NCBI GenBank assembly: GCA_026400835.1
Contig: JAPLOA010000080.1
Location: 1-64,000, forward strand
Direction of reading: 5' to 3'
DNA from: Planctomycetales bacterium
GTDB taxonomy: Bacteria; Planctomycetota; Planctomycetia; Planctomycetales; Planctomycetaceae
DNA length: 64,000 nucleotides
Shown here: piece after piece, positions 56,592 to 64,000 of the stretch
Layout of the letters: each line of letters begins with the position of its first letter
Position numbering within the stretch: position 1 is the first letter of the stretch
Program-made: the position numbers and the translations under genes
The notes under the pieces: generated by a model
Database searches by the model: none
What the model saw: the letters and a program-made list of their open reading frames with translations, nothing else
What the model was told of the DNA's origin: nothing

Positions 56592-58775
56592 TCAGTCTCC
56601 GCCGCCAATCAATGAACTCAGGTCGACATACATGACAAAGAGGAACAAAGAAATAATAAACAGCAACCCAAATCCATGAGCCCATCCGATCACGCGAGAA
56701 CTTGGTTTGCGGCGTGTGATCCCTTCCCAGAACAGGAAGACCATGTGACCACCGTCCAGGATTGGAATCGGCAGGAAGTTGAGGATCGCCAGATTGATGC
56801 TGAGATATCCCAGAAACATCATGAGATCAATCAGGCCACGTTCAGCCACCATGTAGCCGATCTTTGCAATTCCCACAGGGCCGCTCATTGAATCCAAAGA
56901 AACACTGCCACGAAGCAAAGAGTGCAGGGTCATGTAGATTGAGTTTGCCGTCTTACGAGTTCGTCGAACTCCTAAAGACATCGCTTCGCTAAAAGTTTTT
57001 CCCTTTTGCAGTTCGCGATCGTCCTGCCAGATGCTGCCATTGAATCCTCGAAACCAGCGATACCAGCCCGTGGCAACTTCGTGAGTTTTCAGGACTTCTG
57101 AACCGTTGTTCTTACCGTCATCAAAATAGATGCGAATCTGTCGGTCCGGCACTCGTTGAATCTCTGCAAACGCCCAGGCCCAGTTAATCTGCTCCAGAGT
57201 TCCGGGCTCTTTCGCATCCAGAGTAGCGAGGTCCAGTTCCTTTGGAGTCTTCGCATCACCCAAAGCATCGGGAGCATCTGATGCAGGATCGGAATGAATA
57301 AGATCAATCCGAGTAATCTTCATGTCCGGCTTGAAGACACCCAGTTTATCAGCTTCTGAGCCTTCCAGAATTTTTGCAATTCGGGGTTGAACCTGATAAC
57401 CCAGACCGAGCGATGGAATACTGAGCGGACTGGCTTTGAAATCCGGTGAATCCAGCCAACCTGGCGCATCGACTTTAGGAATCAACTCCAGTTCCACCTG
57501 CTCATCGCCATTCGGAGTCGTCCGCTTCACCACGACTTTAACCGGCTTTCCGCCTCGATCGCCAAAGTAGACGGGCAGCTGCAGTGGATCAATGGTCTTG
57601 CCAGGCTCCTGATCATCCACAGAAACAATGATGTCGCGAACTTTGATGCCGGCCTTTTCGGCAACTGAATCTTTCTGAACAGCCAGAACCGGTCCCATCG
57701 CCATCCACAGGCCGATCGAGCGAATTTCAGAGGGCGGTACCGAGATTTCAACTATCTTTGTCGGCCCGGGCTGCTCTGAATCAGCCGTTTTTTCCGAACG
57801 TTCAACTTTGTAGATCAATTCGCGATCCGCATAGCGTGAGGTCATGTACCGCAGCGATGAAAACTGCATCGGTTTGCCGGCGTCAACATCGGTCGTTGCC
57901 GGAGTTGTTTCGCCTTCATTCAGCTTTGGCACGATATCCAGAATCTTGTCACCCGGAAGGAATTCCGGCGAGGCCTTCTCCAGCGGCATCCCGGCATCAG
58001 AAATCAACTCAGGCTTTTCGATCTGATCGGCAATCTGAGCGATCGCTCCAGGGCGAATCCCGACCGATCGCACGGACGAGGACTGAAGGGGAGTCAGGAT
58101 GTGATTGAAGGAAGTTCCATCAGCATGAGTTCCCGCCAATGTCACATCGCCAGCAGAAAGAATCACAGCTTCCTGAAGGTCGCTGAAGCTGCGAATGGAT
58201 TCACCGTTCACCGCCAGAATTCGGTCACCCGGACGAATATCGGCCTGCCACGCCGGGAATCCTGTAATCACAGAGCCCACAACCGGTGCTGGCTCAAATA
58301 CGCCAAACCAATAGCAGGTCACGAAGAACATGAACCCCGTGATCACATTCATGATCACACCAGCTGAGATGATGGCCATTCGCTGAGGAACAGTCTTCGC
58401 CGAATAGGAACGAGGGTTCTCAGCGATCTCCGAACTGGTCATCTGGTTCGGATCCATGTCATCCTGCCCAAGCATTTTGACATAGCCGCCGAACGGAAGC
58501 GCGGACAAGGCATACTCTGTTTCGCCCTTTTGGCGACTCCAGAGGATCGGACCAATCCCGATGCTGAATCGTTCCACATGCACATCGCACCACTTGGCGA
58601 CCGCAAAGTGTCCGAGTTCATGAAAGAAGATGACAAGCCCCAGCCCCAGAACGACCGAGAGGATATTCAGGAACTTGGTGAGTATGGCGCCCAGATCAGT
58701 GGCCGCGAATAATTCAGTGGCCGCGAATAATTGCAAAGCTAGGTCTTCCACCGAGCTGCTTCCTCCCGAGCCCAT
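56592..58775 (-). CDS. rseP: RIP site-2 protease RseP-type (M50)
   Basis: 727 residues, long for the family (~450 in E. coli). Catalytic HELGH at 52-56 in FFHELGHFAVAKW; the LPIPILDGGH motif near the C-terminus supplies the third ligand. Three PDZ-like regions lie between, e.g. VGSVITGFPAWQADIRPGDRI, where the extra length resides. These enzymes cut membrane-bound anti-sigma factors and other substrates. Overlaps the end of dxr by 37 bp, the conserved dxr-rseP order. The N-terminus carries an 18-bp tandem duplication (LFAATE repeated). Confidence 0.5.
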   Translation of the reverse strand: MGSGGSSSVEDLALQLFAATELFAATDLGAILTKFLNILSVVLGLGLVIFFHELGHFAVAKWCDVHVERFSIGIGPILWSRQKGETEYALSALPFGGYVKMLGQDDMDPNQMTSSEIAENPRSYSAKTVPQRMAIISAGVIMNVITGFMFFVTCYWFGVFEPAPVVGSVITGFPAWQADIRPGDRILAVNGESIRSFSDLQEAVILSAGDVTLAGTHADGTSFNHILTPLQSSSVRSVGIRPGAIAQIADQIEKPELISDAGMPLEKASPEFLPGDKILDIVPKLNEGETTPATTDVDAGKPMQFSSLRYMTSRYADRELIYKVERSEKTADSEQPGPTKIVEISVPPSEIRSIGLWMAMGPVLAVQKDSVAEKAGIKVRDIIVSVDDQEPGKTIDPLQLPVYFGDRGGKPVKVVVKRTTPNGDEQVELELIPKVDAPGWLDSPDFKASPLSIPSLGLGYQVQPRIAKILEGSEADKLGVFKPDMKITRIDLIHSDPASDAPDALGDAKTPKELDLATLDAKEPGTLEQINWAWAFAEIQRVPDRQIRIYFDDGKNNGSEVLKTHEVATGWYRWFRGFNGSIWQDDRELQKGKTFSEAMSLGVRRTRKTANSIYMTLHSLLRGSVSLDSMSGPVGIAKIGYMVAERGLIDLMMFLGYLSINLAILNFLPIPILDGGHMVFLFWEGITRRKPSSRVIGWAHGFGLLFIISLFLFVMYVDLSSLIGGGD

Positions 58776-59908
58776 CCGTCGATCTGAAGCAGTTGCTCCA
58801 TCGTCGGCTGTGCATCGAATTGATGGTGGTTTAATACATCTTCTACAACCTGAGTAATCCGGAAGAAGGGCAATTCACGATTCAAGAATCGCGCTACGGC
58901 CACTTCGTTGGCGGCATTCAGGACAGCGCCGCACGTTCCGCCTCGCTGAACCGCTTCAAAGCCCAATCGCAACGCCGGGAAGGCATCAAAATCAGGAGGC
59001 AGCAGTTCCAGTGTCTGAGGCTGAGTCCAATCTGGTTTCCGAGCGGGCCCGTCCGGCCGCAGCGGAAACATCAAAGCATACTGTATCGGCAGCCTCATGT
59101 CCGGTGGAGACATCTGGGAAATCACTGAACCATCCCGGAACTCTACCAATGAATGAACATAGGACTGCGGATGAATCACAACAGAAATCTCTTCAGGAGC
59201 AAGCCCAAACAACCACCGGGCCTCAATGATCTCCAGAGCCTTGTTCATCATGGTCGCTGAATCGACGGAAATCTTAGGCCCCATATTCCACGTCGGATGT
59301 TTCAACGCCATCTCAGGAGTCACATCTCGCAACTGATCCCTTGAAAAGCCTCGAAAAGGCCCGCCACTGGCCGTCAAAATGACTCGCCGAACATCCGTGC
59401 GACGCCCACTCTGCAAGCATTGATAGATCGCGCTATGCTCACTGTCCACAGGAATTACGGCCGCTCCGGTCTCAACTGCTCGACGCATGATCAGTGACCC
59501 AGCGACAACCAGCGACTCTTTATTGGCCAGAGCCACCCGCTTTCCTGCGTCCACTGCGGCCCAAGTGGCCGGCAAACCGGCAGCGCCGACCATGGCACAC
59601 ACGACGGTGTCAATCTCCGCGTTCTGAATGAGCTTCGGGACTTTTTCCAGTCCCTGATGCCAAGCGACTTGTTTTGTCGAACCGTCCGAAATTCCAGCAC
59701 GGGAAGCCGGCAATGCCGCATCCGGAGCCCCCAAAACAGCCCAATCAGGCTGAAATTCGGAAACCTGCTGACATAATCTCTCGGCACTTCGGTGCGCCAC
59801 CAATCCAGCTGCGCGCAGGCTCCCGGAATGAGCCCGAATAACATCCAGACAACTGGTTCCGATCGATCCCGTGGACCCAAGAACGGCTATTGAGGTTGGC
59901 GCAGCCAC
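58739..59908 (-). CDS. dxr: 1-deoxy-D-xylulose 5-phosphate reductoisomerase
   Basis: 389 residues, complete. Converts DXP to MEP with NADPH in the non-mevalonate isoprenoid pathway. Motifs: VLGSTGSIGTSCLDVI, VALANKESLV, PVDSEHSAIYQCLQ, LTASGGPFRG, HPTWNMGPKISVDSATMMNKALEIIEARWLF (metal and substrate binding). Followed by and overlapping rseP. Confidence 0.5.
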   Translation of the reverse strand: MAAPTSIAVLGSTGSIGTSCLDVIRAHSGSLRAAGLVAHRSAERLCQQVSEFQPDWAVLGAPDAALPASRAGISDGSTKQVAWHQGLEKVPKLIQNAEIDTVVCAMVGAAGLPATWAAVDAGKRVALANKESLVVAGSLIMRRAVETGAAVIPVDSEHSAIYQCLQSGRRTDVRRVILTASGGPFRGFSRDQLRDVTPEMALKHPTWNMGPKISVDSATMMNKALEIIEARWLFGLAPEEISVVIHPQSYVHSLVEFRDGSVISQMSPPDMRLPIQYALMFPLRPDGPARKPDWTQPQTLELLPPDFDAFPALRLGFEAVQRGGTCGAVLNAANEVAVARFLNRELPFFRITQVVEDVLNHHQFDAQPTMEQLLQIDGWAREEAARWKT

Positions 59909-60034
59909 GTGAAAAGGCTCGTGCAGACGAAAACTGAGGTTTAAAAGTGTCTGCGGATTCTAGGTTAAAACTGGAACTCATGGAAAGCCGGGTATTATTC
60001 GGCCTCGGAAGTACAAATTGGGCGAAGGACTTAC

Positions 60035-60180
60035 TGCGGATCCTTTCTGCCGGAAAAGACTTCGCGGCTTGCCGCGACTTTGTGTGCGGGTGGTTTGATT
60101 AAAGCGGGCCGAATTCCGTTGCACAACGTCGCAAAGGGGGGCGCCTGCGGCGAAATTGCTGCCCGGCAGGCAGCACCTAC
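60035..60180. repeat. REP/BIME element E, overlapping the MFS stop codon
   Basis: The left arm is diverged (foot tgcg in place of GTAG, hairpin around ctgccgg). The middle cgcggcttgccgcgact and tgtgtgc is kept; the right arm is the inverted REP ending cagcacctac at 60180. The final cta (60177-60179) is, on the minus strand, the TAG stop of the MFS gene. Confidence 0.5.
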
Positions 60181-61469
60181 TTTACGTCGGCTGCCGCAGG
60201 CCTGATTAGCAGCACGATAATGATTGATAACGCCGCCACACCCGCGAATGCACCAAATATTGCGTTCAACGGAACCTGCCGGTCGCGAAGATAACCGAAT
60301 CCCCAGTCTCCGAATCCACCACAGCTAATACTGACCAGATTCATAAAGCCGTAACCGGTTGCTCGTAATTCCGGCCGAACGATCTGGCACAGAATCGGCA
60401 TGTTATTGCAGTCGAAAAATCCCCAGCCGAATCCGAACAGTACAAGTCCTGCAATGGCAACGCCCGCCGTCGCCGCATTCCCGACACCAAACAGGGCTGG
60501 CAGAAACATGGCCATTCCGATGGCGCTGATAAAAATCCTCCCGCGACTGGTTTTCTTCATCCATCGATCCGCCAGGTAACCGCCAATCGCCGCGCCAACA
60601 ATTGAAGCCGGATGAACAAAAGTCGCAACGAGTCCTGCCTTGCCAAGCCCCAACTGAAACTTCTCCTTCAGAATCGCCGGCATCCAGTCTTTCACAACCC
60701 AGCCCGCGATGGCAGGCAGTGTAAAATAGAGAACCAGCAACAGAAAGTTTCGGTTGCGCCGAAGTTCATTGATCGACTGAGCAGGGCTCAGATTTTGTTT
60801 CTCCAAACTTCGTTCCGGTGAGCGAAGAAAAACAAACAACGGCAGCGAATACAGAACGCCAATAATCCCACACGCCGAAAACGCCCAGCGCCAGCCGTAG
60901 GCAGGAGACTCCGCGACGAAACCCGCCATGCCTCCTACAATCAACCCGCAATAGATCCCGGCCTGATGAAGTCCCACAGCGCGTGAACGAGTGGCACCGA
61001 CATGAAAATCGGTAATCAACGCCAGCGCAGCAGGAATGTAGAAGGCTTCACTGATCCCCATTAACGCGCGAGTAGCAATCAGCATTTCATAAGAATTCAC
61101 CCATGCGGTCATCCAGGTCACTGCAGACCAGACCAGCAAACTAAATCCAATGACCAGCCGTCGGCTGAATCGATCCGCGACGTAGCCACCAAACGGACTC
61201 AGTAAGGCATAGACCCATTTGAACGAGCCGAGCACAAAGCCCCACTGAGCCTCGTTGGAGATCCCCTGAATGTCGCCCACCATCGACGACTTCATGGCCG
61301 CCAGCATTTGCCGGTCGAGATAATTTAATAAAGCCACCGGAAAAAGCAGGAGCACGACGATCCAGGCGAAGGTTGAAACTTTCCCCGCGACCTCGTTAGT
61401 CAAAGGATCTTGTGCAGCAAATTCAGGGGCCTTGCAGGGATCGACCTGATCCGATCTCGGAGTTTTCAT
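60177..61469 (-). CDS. MFS transporter
   Basis: 430 residues with about twelve membrane helices. Typical major facilitator features: a GGYVADRFSRRLVIGFSLLVW loop between helices 2 and 3, and ISEAFYIPAALALITDFHVGATRSRAVGLHQ resembling the sugar-acid/nucleoside permease subgroups. The substrate cannot be determined. The gene ends ADVK followed by TAG, and the TAG belongs to the REP element at 60035-60180. Confidence 0.5.
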   Translation of the reverse strand: MKTPRSDQVDPCKAPEFAAQDPLTNEVAGKVSTFAWIVVLLLFPVALLNYLDRQMLAAMKSSMVGDIQGISNEAQWGFVLGSFKWVYALLSPFGGYVADRFSRRLVIGFSLLVWSAVTWMTAWVNSYEMLIATRALMGISEAFYIPAALALITDFHVGATRSRAVGLHQAGIYCGLIVGGMAGFVAESPAYGWRWAFSACGIIGVLYSLPLFVFLRSPERSLEKQNLSPAQSINELRRNRNFLLLVLYFTLPAIAGWVVKDWMPAILKEKFQLGLGKAGLVATFVHPASIVGAAIGGYLADRWMKKTSRGRIFISAIGMAMFLPALFGVGNAATAGVAIAGLVLFGFGWGFFDCNNMPILCQIVRPELRATGYGFMNLVSISCGGFGDWGFGYLRDRQVPLNAIFGAFAGVAALSIIIVLLIRPAAADVK

Positions 61470-61638
61470 TCAAACGACTGCTTTGCATTTGTCAGGAACA
61501 GTGGAAACCTCGAACGACTAAGTCGCGTGTACGCCGAGACAAGTTGTGGGGGGCGAAGCATATCAGCCAGAAATAGCCACGTGAACGTAGTTGAAACAAA
61601 GCTAAAAAGAGGGCTACAAAGCCCCATCGACGCAGACA

Positions 61639-62097
61639 CTACGACCCCTGATATGGCATTTCCATGACTTCGTAACCCGCGTTTCGAAAGCCCAGCTTTC
61701 CGTACACGGCTTTGGCCGCATCGTTGGCATGCTCGACATAGAGTCGTACATTGACCACGTGTCCCTCCGAGGCGGCAGACTCGATGGCGAAAGAAAAGAG
61801 CTTTCCGAAAACCCCCAGACCTCGCCATTCAGCACCAACGTAGACGCTTTGAATCCACAGCATCCAGCCGTCGCGCCAATCGCTCCATTCCCGAGTCAGC
61901 ATTACCTGGCCAACCACGATGCCATCTTTTTCGGCAACAAAGTACCAGACTTCCGGGGCCAACAGCAGTCCTCGCGAAACACCGCGAGTGACAGTGGCCG
62001 TATCCAGTTGTTTTCCTTCGGTCTCCTGTGCCAACCGACAGTTGAATTCCGTAATTCGGTCGACATCAGAAATGTTGGCTCTGCGATACACAAACAT
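61639..62097 (-). CDS. GNAT-family N-acetyltransferase
   Basis: 152 residues. GNAT fold from the N-terminus: YRRANISDVDRITEFNCRLA, acetyl-CoA motif A in IQSVYVGAEWRGLGVFGKL, motif B in LYVEHANDAAKAVYGKLGF with the closing Tyr. Transfers an acetyl group from acetyl-CoA to an unknown small molecule or protein. Monocistronic. Confidence 0.5.
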   Translation of the reverse strand: MFVYRRANISDVDRITEFNCRLAQETEGKQLDTATVTRGVSRGLLLAPEVWYFVAEKDGIVVGQVMLTREWSDWRDGWMLWIQSVYVGAEWRGLGVFGKLFSFAIESAASEGHVVNVRLYVEHANDAAKAVYGKLGFRNAGYEVMEMPYQGS

Positions 62098-62180
62098 CGT
62101 CGTTCCTCTTCCCGAAAAGCCCCAGGCTTGTGAGAATGCCGGAGCTCTTCAAATTCTGTTTTTGAACGGAACGTCTGACC

Positions 62181-63581
62181 GTGAATGGATTCACTCAACG
62201 TCATCGCCAGTCATCTATTGCGTCGGCCGCTCTGGCGGTGATTCTGCTGCTGACTGCCATATTTCGCAATGCACCGGCGTGTCCATTTTGCCTTTCACCA
62301 CCTCAGACACTGGCCGAACAAATCTCCCGCGCGGATCTCGTATTGATTGCGGAGTTGGTGAGATTTGAAGTCTATGACCATGGGACTCGCCCGGAATCGA
62401 CTCTGAGGATTCGCAAATACCTGCGAGGTCAGGAAACCGCCGCTGGGCAGGAACGCCTATCCATTGGCCAGCCGATTTTTATCCCGAGCGAAGCCGCTGG
62501 TGCTCCTGGCGATCTCTTTCTGATGTACGGAACATTTCCGGAGTATTCTGTGCCCGGATCTGCAAGTACGTTCGCATCGACGTCTACGAACTCTGAGGAC
62601 AGCGATGCGAACGCAACCGGAAAAGTCGTTCAGGCAGTTCTCAAGTCCGATACTCCAGTTGAAGCCTTCATACAAAAGGCGTCGTTCCTGGTCCCTGAAT
62701 TGATTTCCTGGAACGAAACTCTGGCAATCACCACAGACATGGTGAACTATCTGGAACAGTTGCCTGCTCAAGCAGATCCACAGCCGACTCGCTTGCCCTA
62801 CTTCCTGACAAACCTGGAGCACCGCGATCCATTGATTGCGATTGATGCCTGGGCGGAATTTGGCAATGCTTCCTATGACGATGTCGTCGCCGTCAAAGAA
62901 TTGATGTCTCCCAAAGACCTGCGTCGCTGGATTGCAGACAAAGACATGAGCCCGGAACGACTGGGGCTATACGGAATGATGCTGGGGTTATCAGGCAGCC
63001 CCGAGGATGCCCAGTTCCTGCTCAGCCAGATGATGGAAAGCGAACCTGCGATCGAAGTTGGCAACGATCAGACGACGCAAACTCGCGCCTTCCGATTCGG
63101 GGCGGAAGGCTTAATGGGAGGCTACCTGCTGTTGACTGGCGAAGAGGGCCTCAAACAACTTGAAGAGACAATTGCTTTGCCCGTGGATGTTCCCGACACG
63201 GCTCGACATGCGTTTGTGCAGTCTCTGCAGTTCATCTGGAGTTACGAAAGTGATGTAATCAATAAAGATCGCATTCAATCCTCAATGCGACTTCTGCTTC
63301 AAAACATTTCCATGAGAGAAATCGCCATCACGAATCTCGCGCGGTGGGAAGACTGGGAATCTCTGCCGGTACTTCAGACTATGTTCGCGAAAGACTGCGA
63401 CGGTGACCGTGAGTCACAGCGAGCGATTCTCCAGTTTGCTCAAACCTGCCGTCGCAGTGTTTCAGCTCGATCCAATGCTCAGGACTATGCGTCTCTGGCT
63501 GAAGAATTTCTTTGCGAAGCTCATCTCACTCGCCCTGATCTGCTGAGCCAGAACATCCGAGAATTCAACGCGCCGCAGTAG
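62181..63581 (+). CDS. Secreted protein with CPFC motif, unknown function
   Basis: 466 residues. Signal-like segment (SSIASAALAVILLLTAIF) followed at once by ACPFCLSPPQTLAEQISRADLVLIAELV, a pattern seen in several planctomycete secreted hypotheticals. The rest (from ~190) has repeated short helices of HEAT-like character. No enzymatic motif seen. Immediately downstream is a palindromic repeat. Confidence 0.5.
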   Translation: MNGFTQRHRQSSIASAALAVILLLTAIFRNAPACPFCLSPPQTLAEQISRADLVLIAELVRFEVYDHGTRPESTLRIRKYLRGQETAAGQERLSIGQPIFIPSEAAGAPGDLFLMYGTFPEYSVPGSASTFASTSTNSEDSDANATGKVVQAVLKSDTPVEAFIQKASFLVPELISWNETLAITTDMVNYLEQLPAQADPQPTRLPYFLTNLEHRDPLIAIDAWAEFGNASYDDVVAVKELMSPKDLRRWIADKDMSPERLGLYGMMLGLSGSPEDAQFLLSQMMESEPAIEVGNDQTTQTRAFRFGAEGLMGGYLLLTGEEGLKQLEETIALPVDVPDTARHAFVQSLQFIWSYESDVINKDRIQSSMRLLLQNISMREIAITNLARWEDWESLPVLQTMFAKDCDGDRESQRAILQFAQTCRRSVSARSNAQDYASLAEEFLCEAHLTRPDLLSQNIREFNAPQ

Positions 63582-63603
63582 GGCAAAGAGATTCCTTCCT
63601 TTG

Positions 63604-63710
63604 GACTGCGGCAGCCTGCTGCCGCTTTACGATCCACAGCCTGCTGTGGATCGCCATCCTGAGTTCTGAGAAGCTTCCTGGCTTTGTTTGGCGGCAGGCT
63701 GCCGCAATCC
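63604..63710. repeat. Palindromic repeat element, CAGCAGGCTG family
   Basis: Opens with ggactgcggcagcctgctgc (identical to the start of 2802-2936), then a catc-cacagcctgctgtgg hairpin. Closes with an inverted end (ggcggcaggctgccgc). It lies 22 bp after a stop codon, as other family members do. Confidence 0.5.
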
Positions 63711-63800
63711 ATAAAAGTGATTCGATTGACGACTTTAGTCATGAGTACCATTCTACGTGCCGGTTCACCTTGATGATCTTCCCACGTAGATGAGTCTCTC

Positions 63801-64000
63801 ATGTCACACCTGCGCGCTTTGTGTTTCGTGTCGGCCTGCCTTGTCACAGCGGTCTCGTTTGGTCAGGAGCAGCCAACCACTCTCAAGCTGGTGACTCATA
63901 ATGTCTGGTACGGCTTCACGAAGAAGCCGGAGCCACGGCATGCAGACTGGCTCGAATGGATGGCCGCGCAGAAGCCAGATGTTGTGTCGTTGCAGGAACT
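63801..64000 (+). CDS. Secreted endonuclease/exonuclease/phosphatase-family protein, 3' partial
   Basis: The ATG at 63801 opens a frame that is still open at the window end. The first ~20 residues (MSHLRALCFVSACLVTAVSFG) form a signal peptide. The mature start LVTHNVWYGF and, 30 residues later, KPDVVSLQEL give the N-terminal motifs (Asn and metal Glu) of the endonuclease/exonuclease/phosphatase fold. Substrate unknown. Confidence 0.5.
   Translation, partial: MSHLRALCFVSACLVTAVSFGQEQPTTLKLVTHNVWYGFTKKPEPRHADWLEWMAAQKPDVVSLQE

Noticed and set aside
1-64000. tRNA, rRNA, CRISPR array, prophage or replication origin
   Set aside because: Looked for and not found; no cloverleaf, regularly spaced short repeat array, phage structural gene or DnaA-box cluster was recognised.

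Overview
The window looks like chromosomal DNA of a planctomycete (Planctomycetota). The pointers are a PSD1/planctomycete-cytochrome-C protein (DUF1549/DUF1553), a Tat-exported DUF1501 protein, two PQQ-type beta-propeller proteins, long cadherin-like secreted repeat proteins, an LEPR-XLL-like N-terminus and many dispersed palindromic repeats. Genes are short operons on both strands with long spacers. I see no tRNA, rRNA, CRISPR array, prophage or origin.

Layout. 1-2310: end of a cadherin-like repeat adhesin with a frameshifting deletion. 2.9-6.4 kb (-): a coiled-coil/membrane gene pair, an SMP-30/gluconolactonase and a DUF817 protein. 6.8-12 kb: a decaying stretch with a broken sensor kinase and two broken small membrane proteins around intact aldehyde dehydrogenase and cobalamin adenosyltransferase genes. 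12-26.5 kb: TIGR01777 epimerase, zinc-ribbon protein, aldo/keto reductase, HEAT protein, DUF1501, gamma-glutamyltransferase, an unrecognised 632-residue protein, a PLP decarboxylase and an HD phosphohydrolase. 26.5-28.2 kb: an accessory islet with a broken toxin end translationally coupled to a double-CXXC immunity-like gene, bracketed by two ~130-bp direct repeats. 28.2-42.7 kb: zf-TFIIB protein, HPF/RaiA, Gfo/Idh/MocA oxidoreductase, TerC, CaCA antiporter, an aldolase/SDR/desuccinylase operon, PQQ propeller proteins, phosphofructokinase, Fe-alcohol dehydrogenase and DinB. 43-49.3 kb: repeat-rich accessory region with a truncated VapC, a second cadherin-like adhesin, three head-to-tail REP elements abutting their probable mobilising enzyme (RAYT), and a ParE/RelE toxin-antitoxin pair bracketed by 92-bp direct repeats. 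49.3-64 kb: PSD1 protein, a blaI-blaR1-murA operon, dxr-rseP-femAB-like operon, MFS transporter, GNAT acetyltransferase, a secreted hypothetical protein and the start of a secreted endonuclease/exonuclease/phosphatase-family protein.

The most notable observations are: (1) a planctomycete REP/BIME family with a GTAG foot and TGCCG-loop hairpin next to a RAYT transposase, where the GTAG supplies the TAG stop codon of both the RAYT and a distant MFS gene; (2) small toxin modules bracketed by direct copies of dispersed repeats; (3) murA as third gene of a BlaI/BlaR1-type regulatory operon, suggesting antibiotic- or wall-stress-responsive peptidoglycan synthesis; (4) an unusual number of disrupted genes. 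Some disruptions are single-base indels that could be sequencing errors. The nonsense codons and the 49-bp deletion are less easily explained that way.
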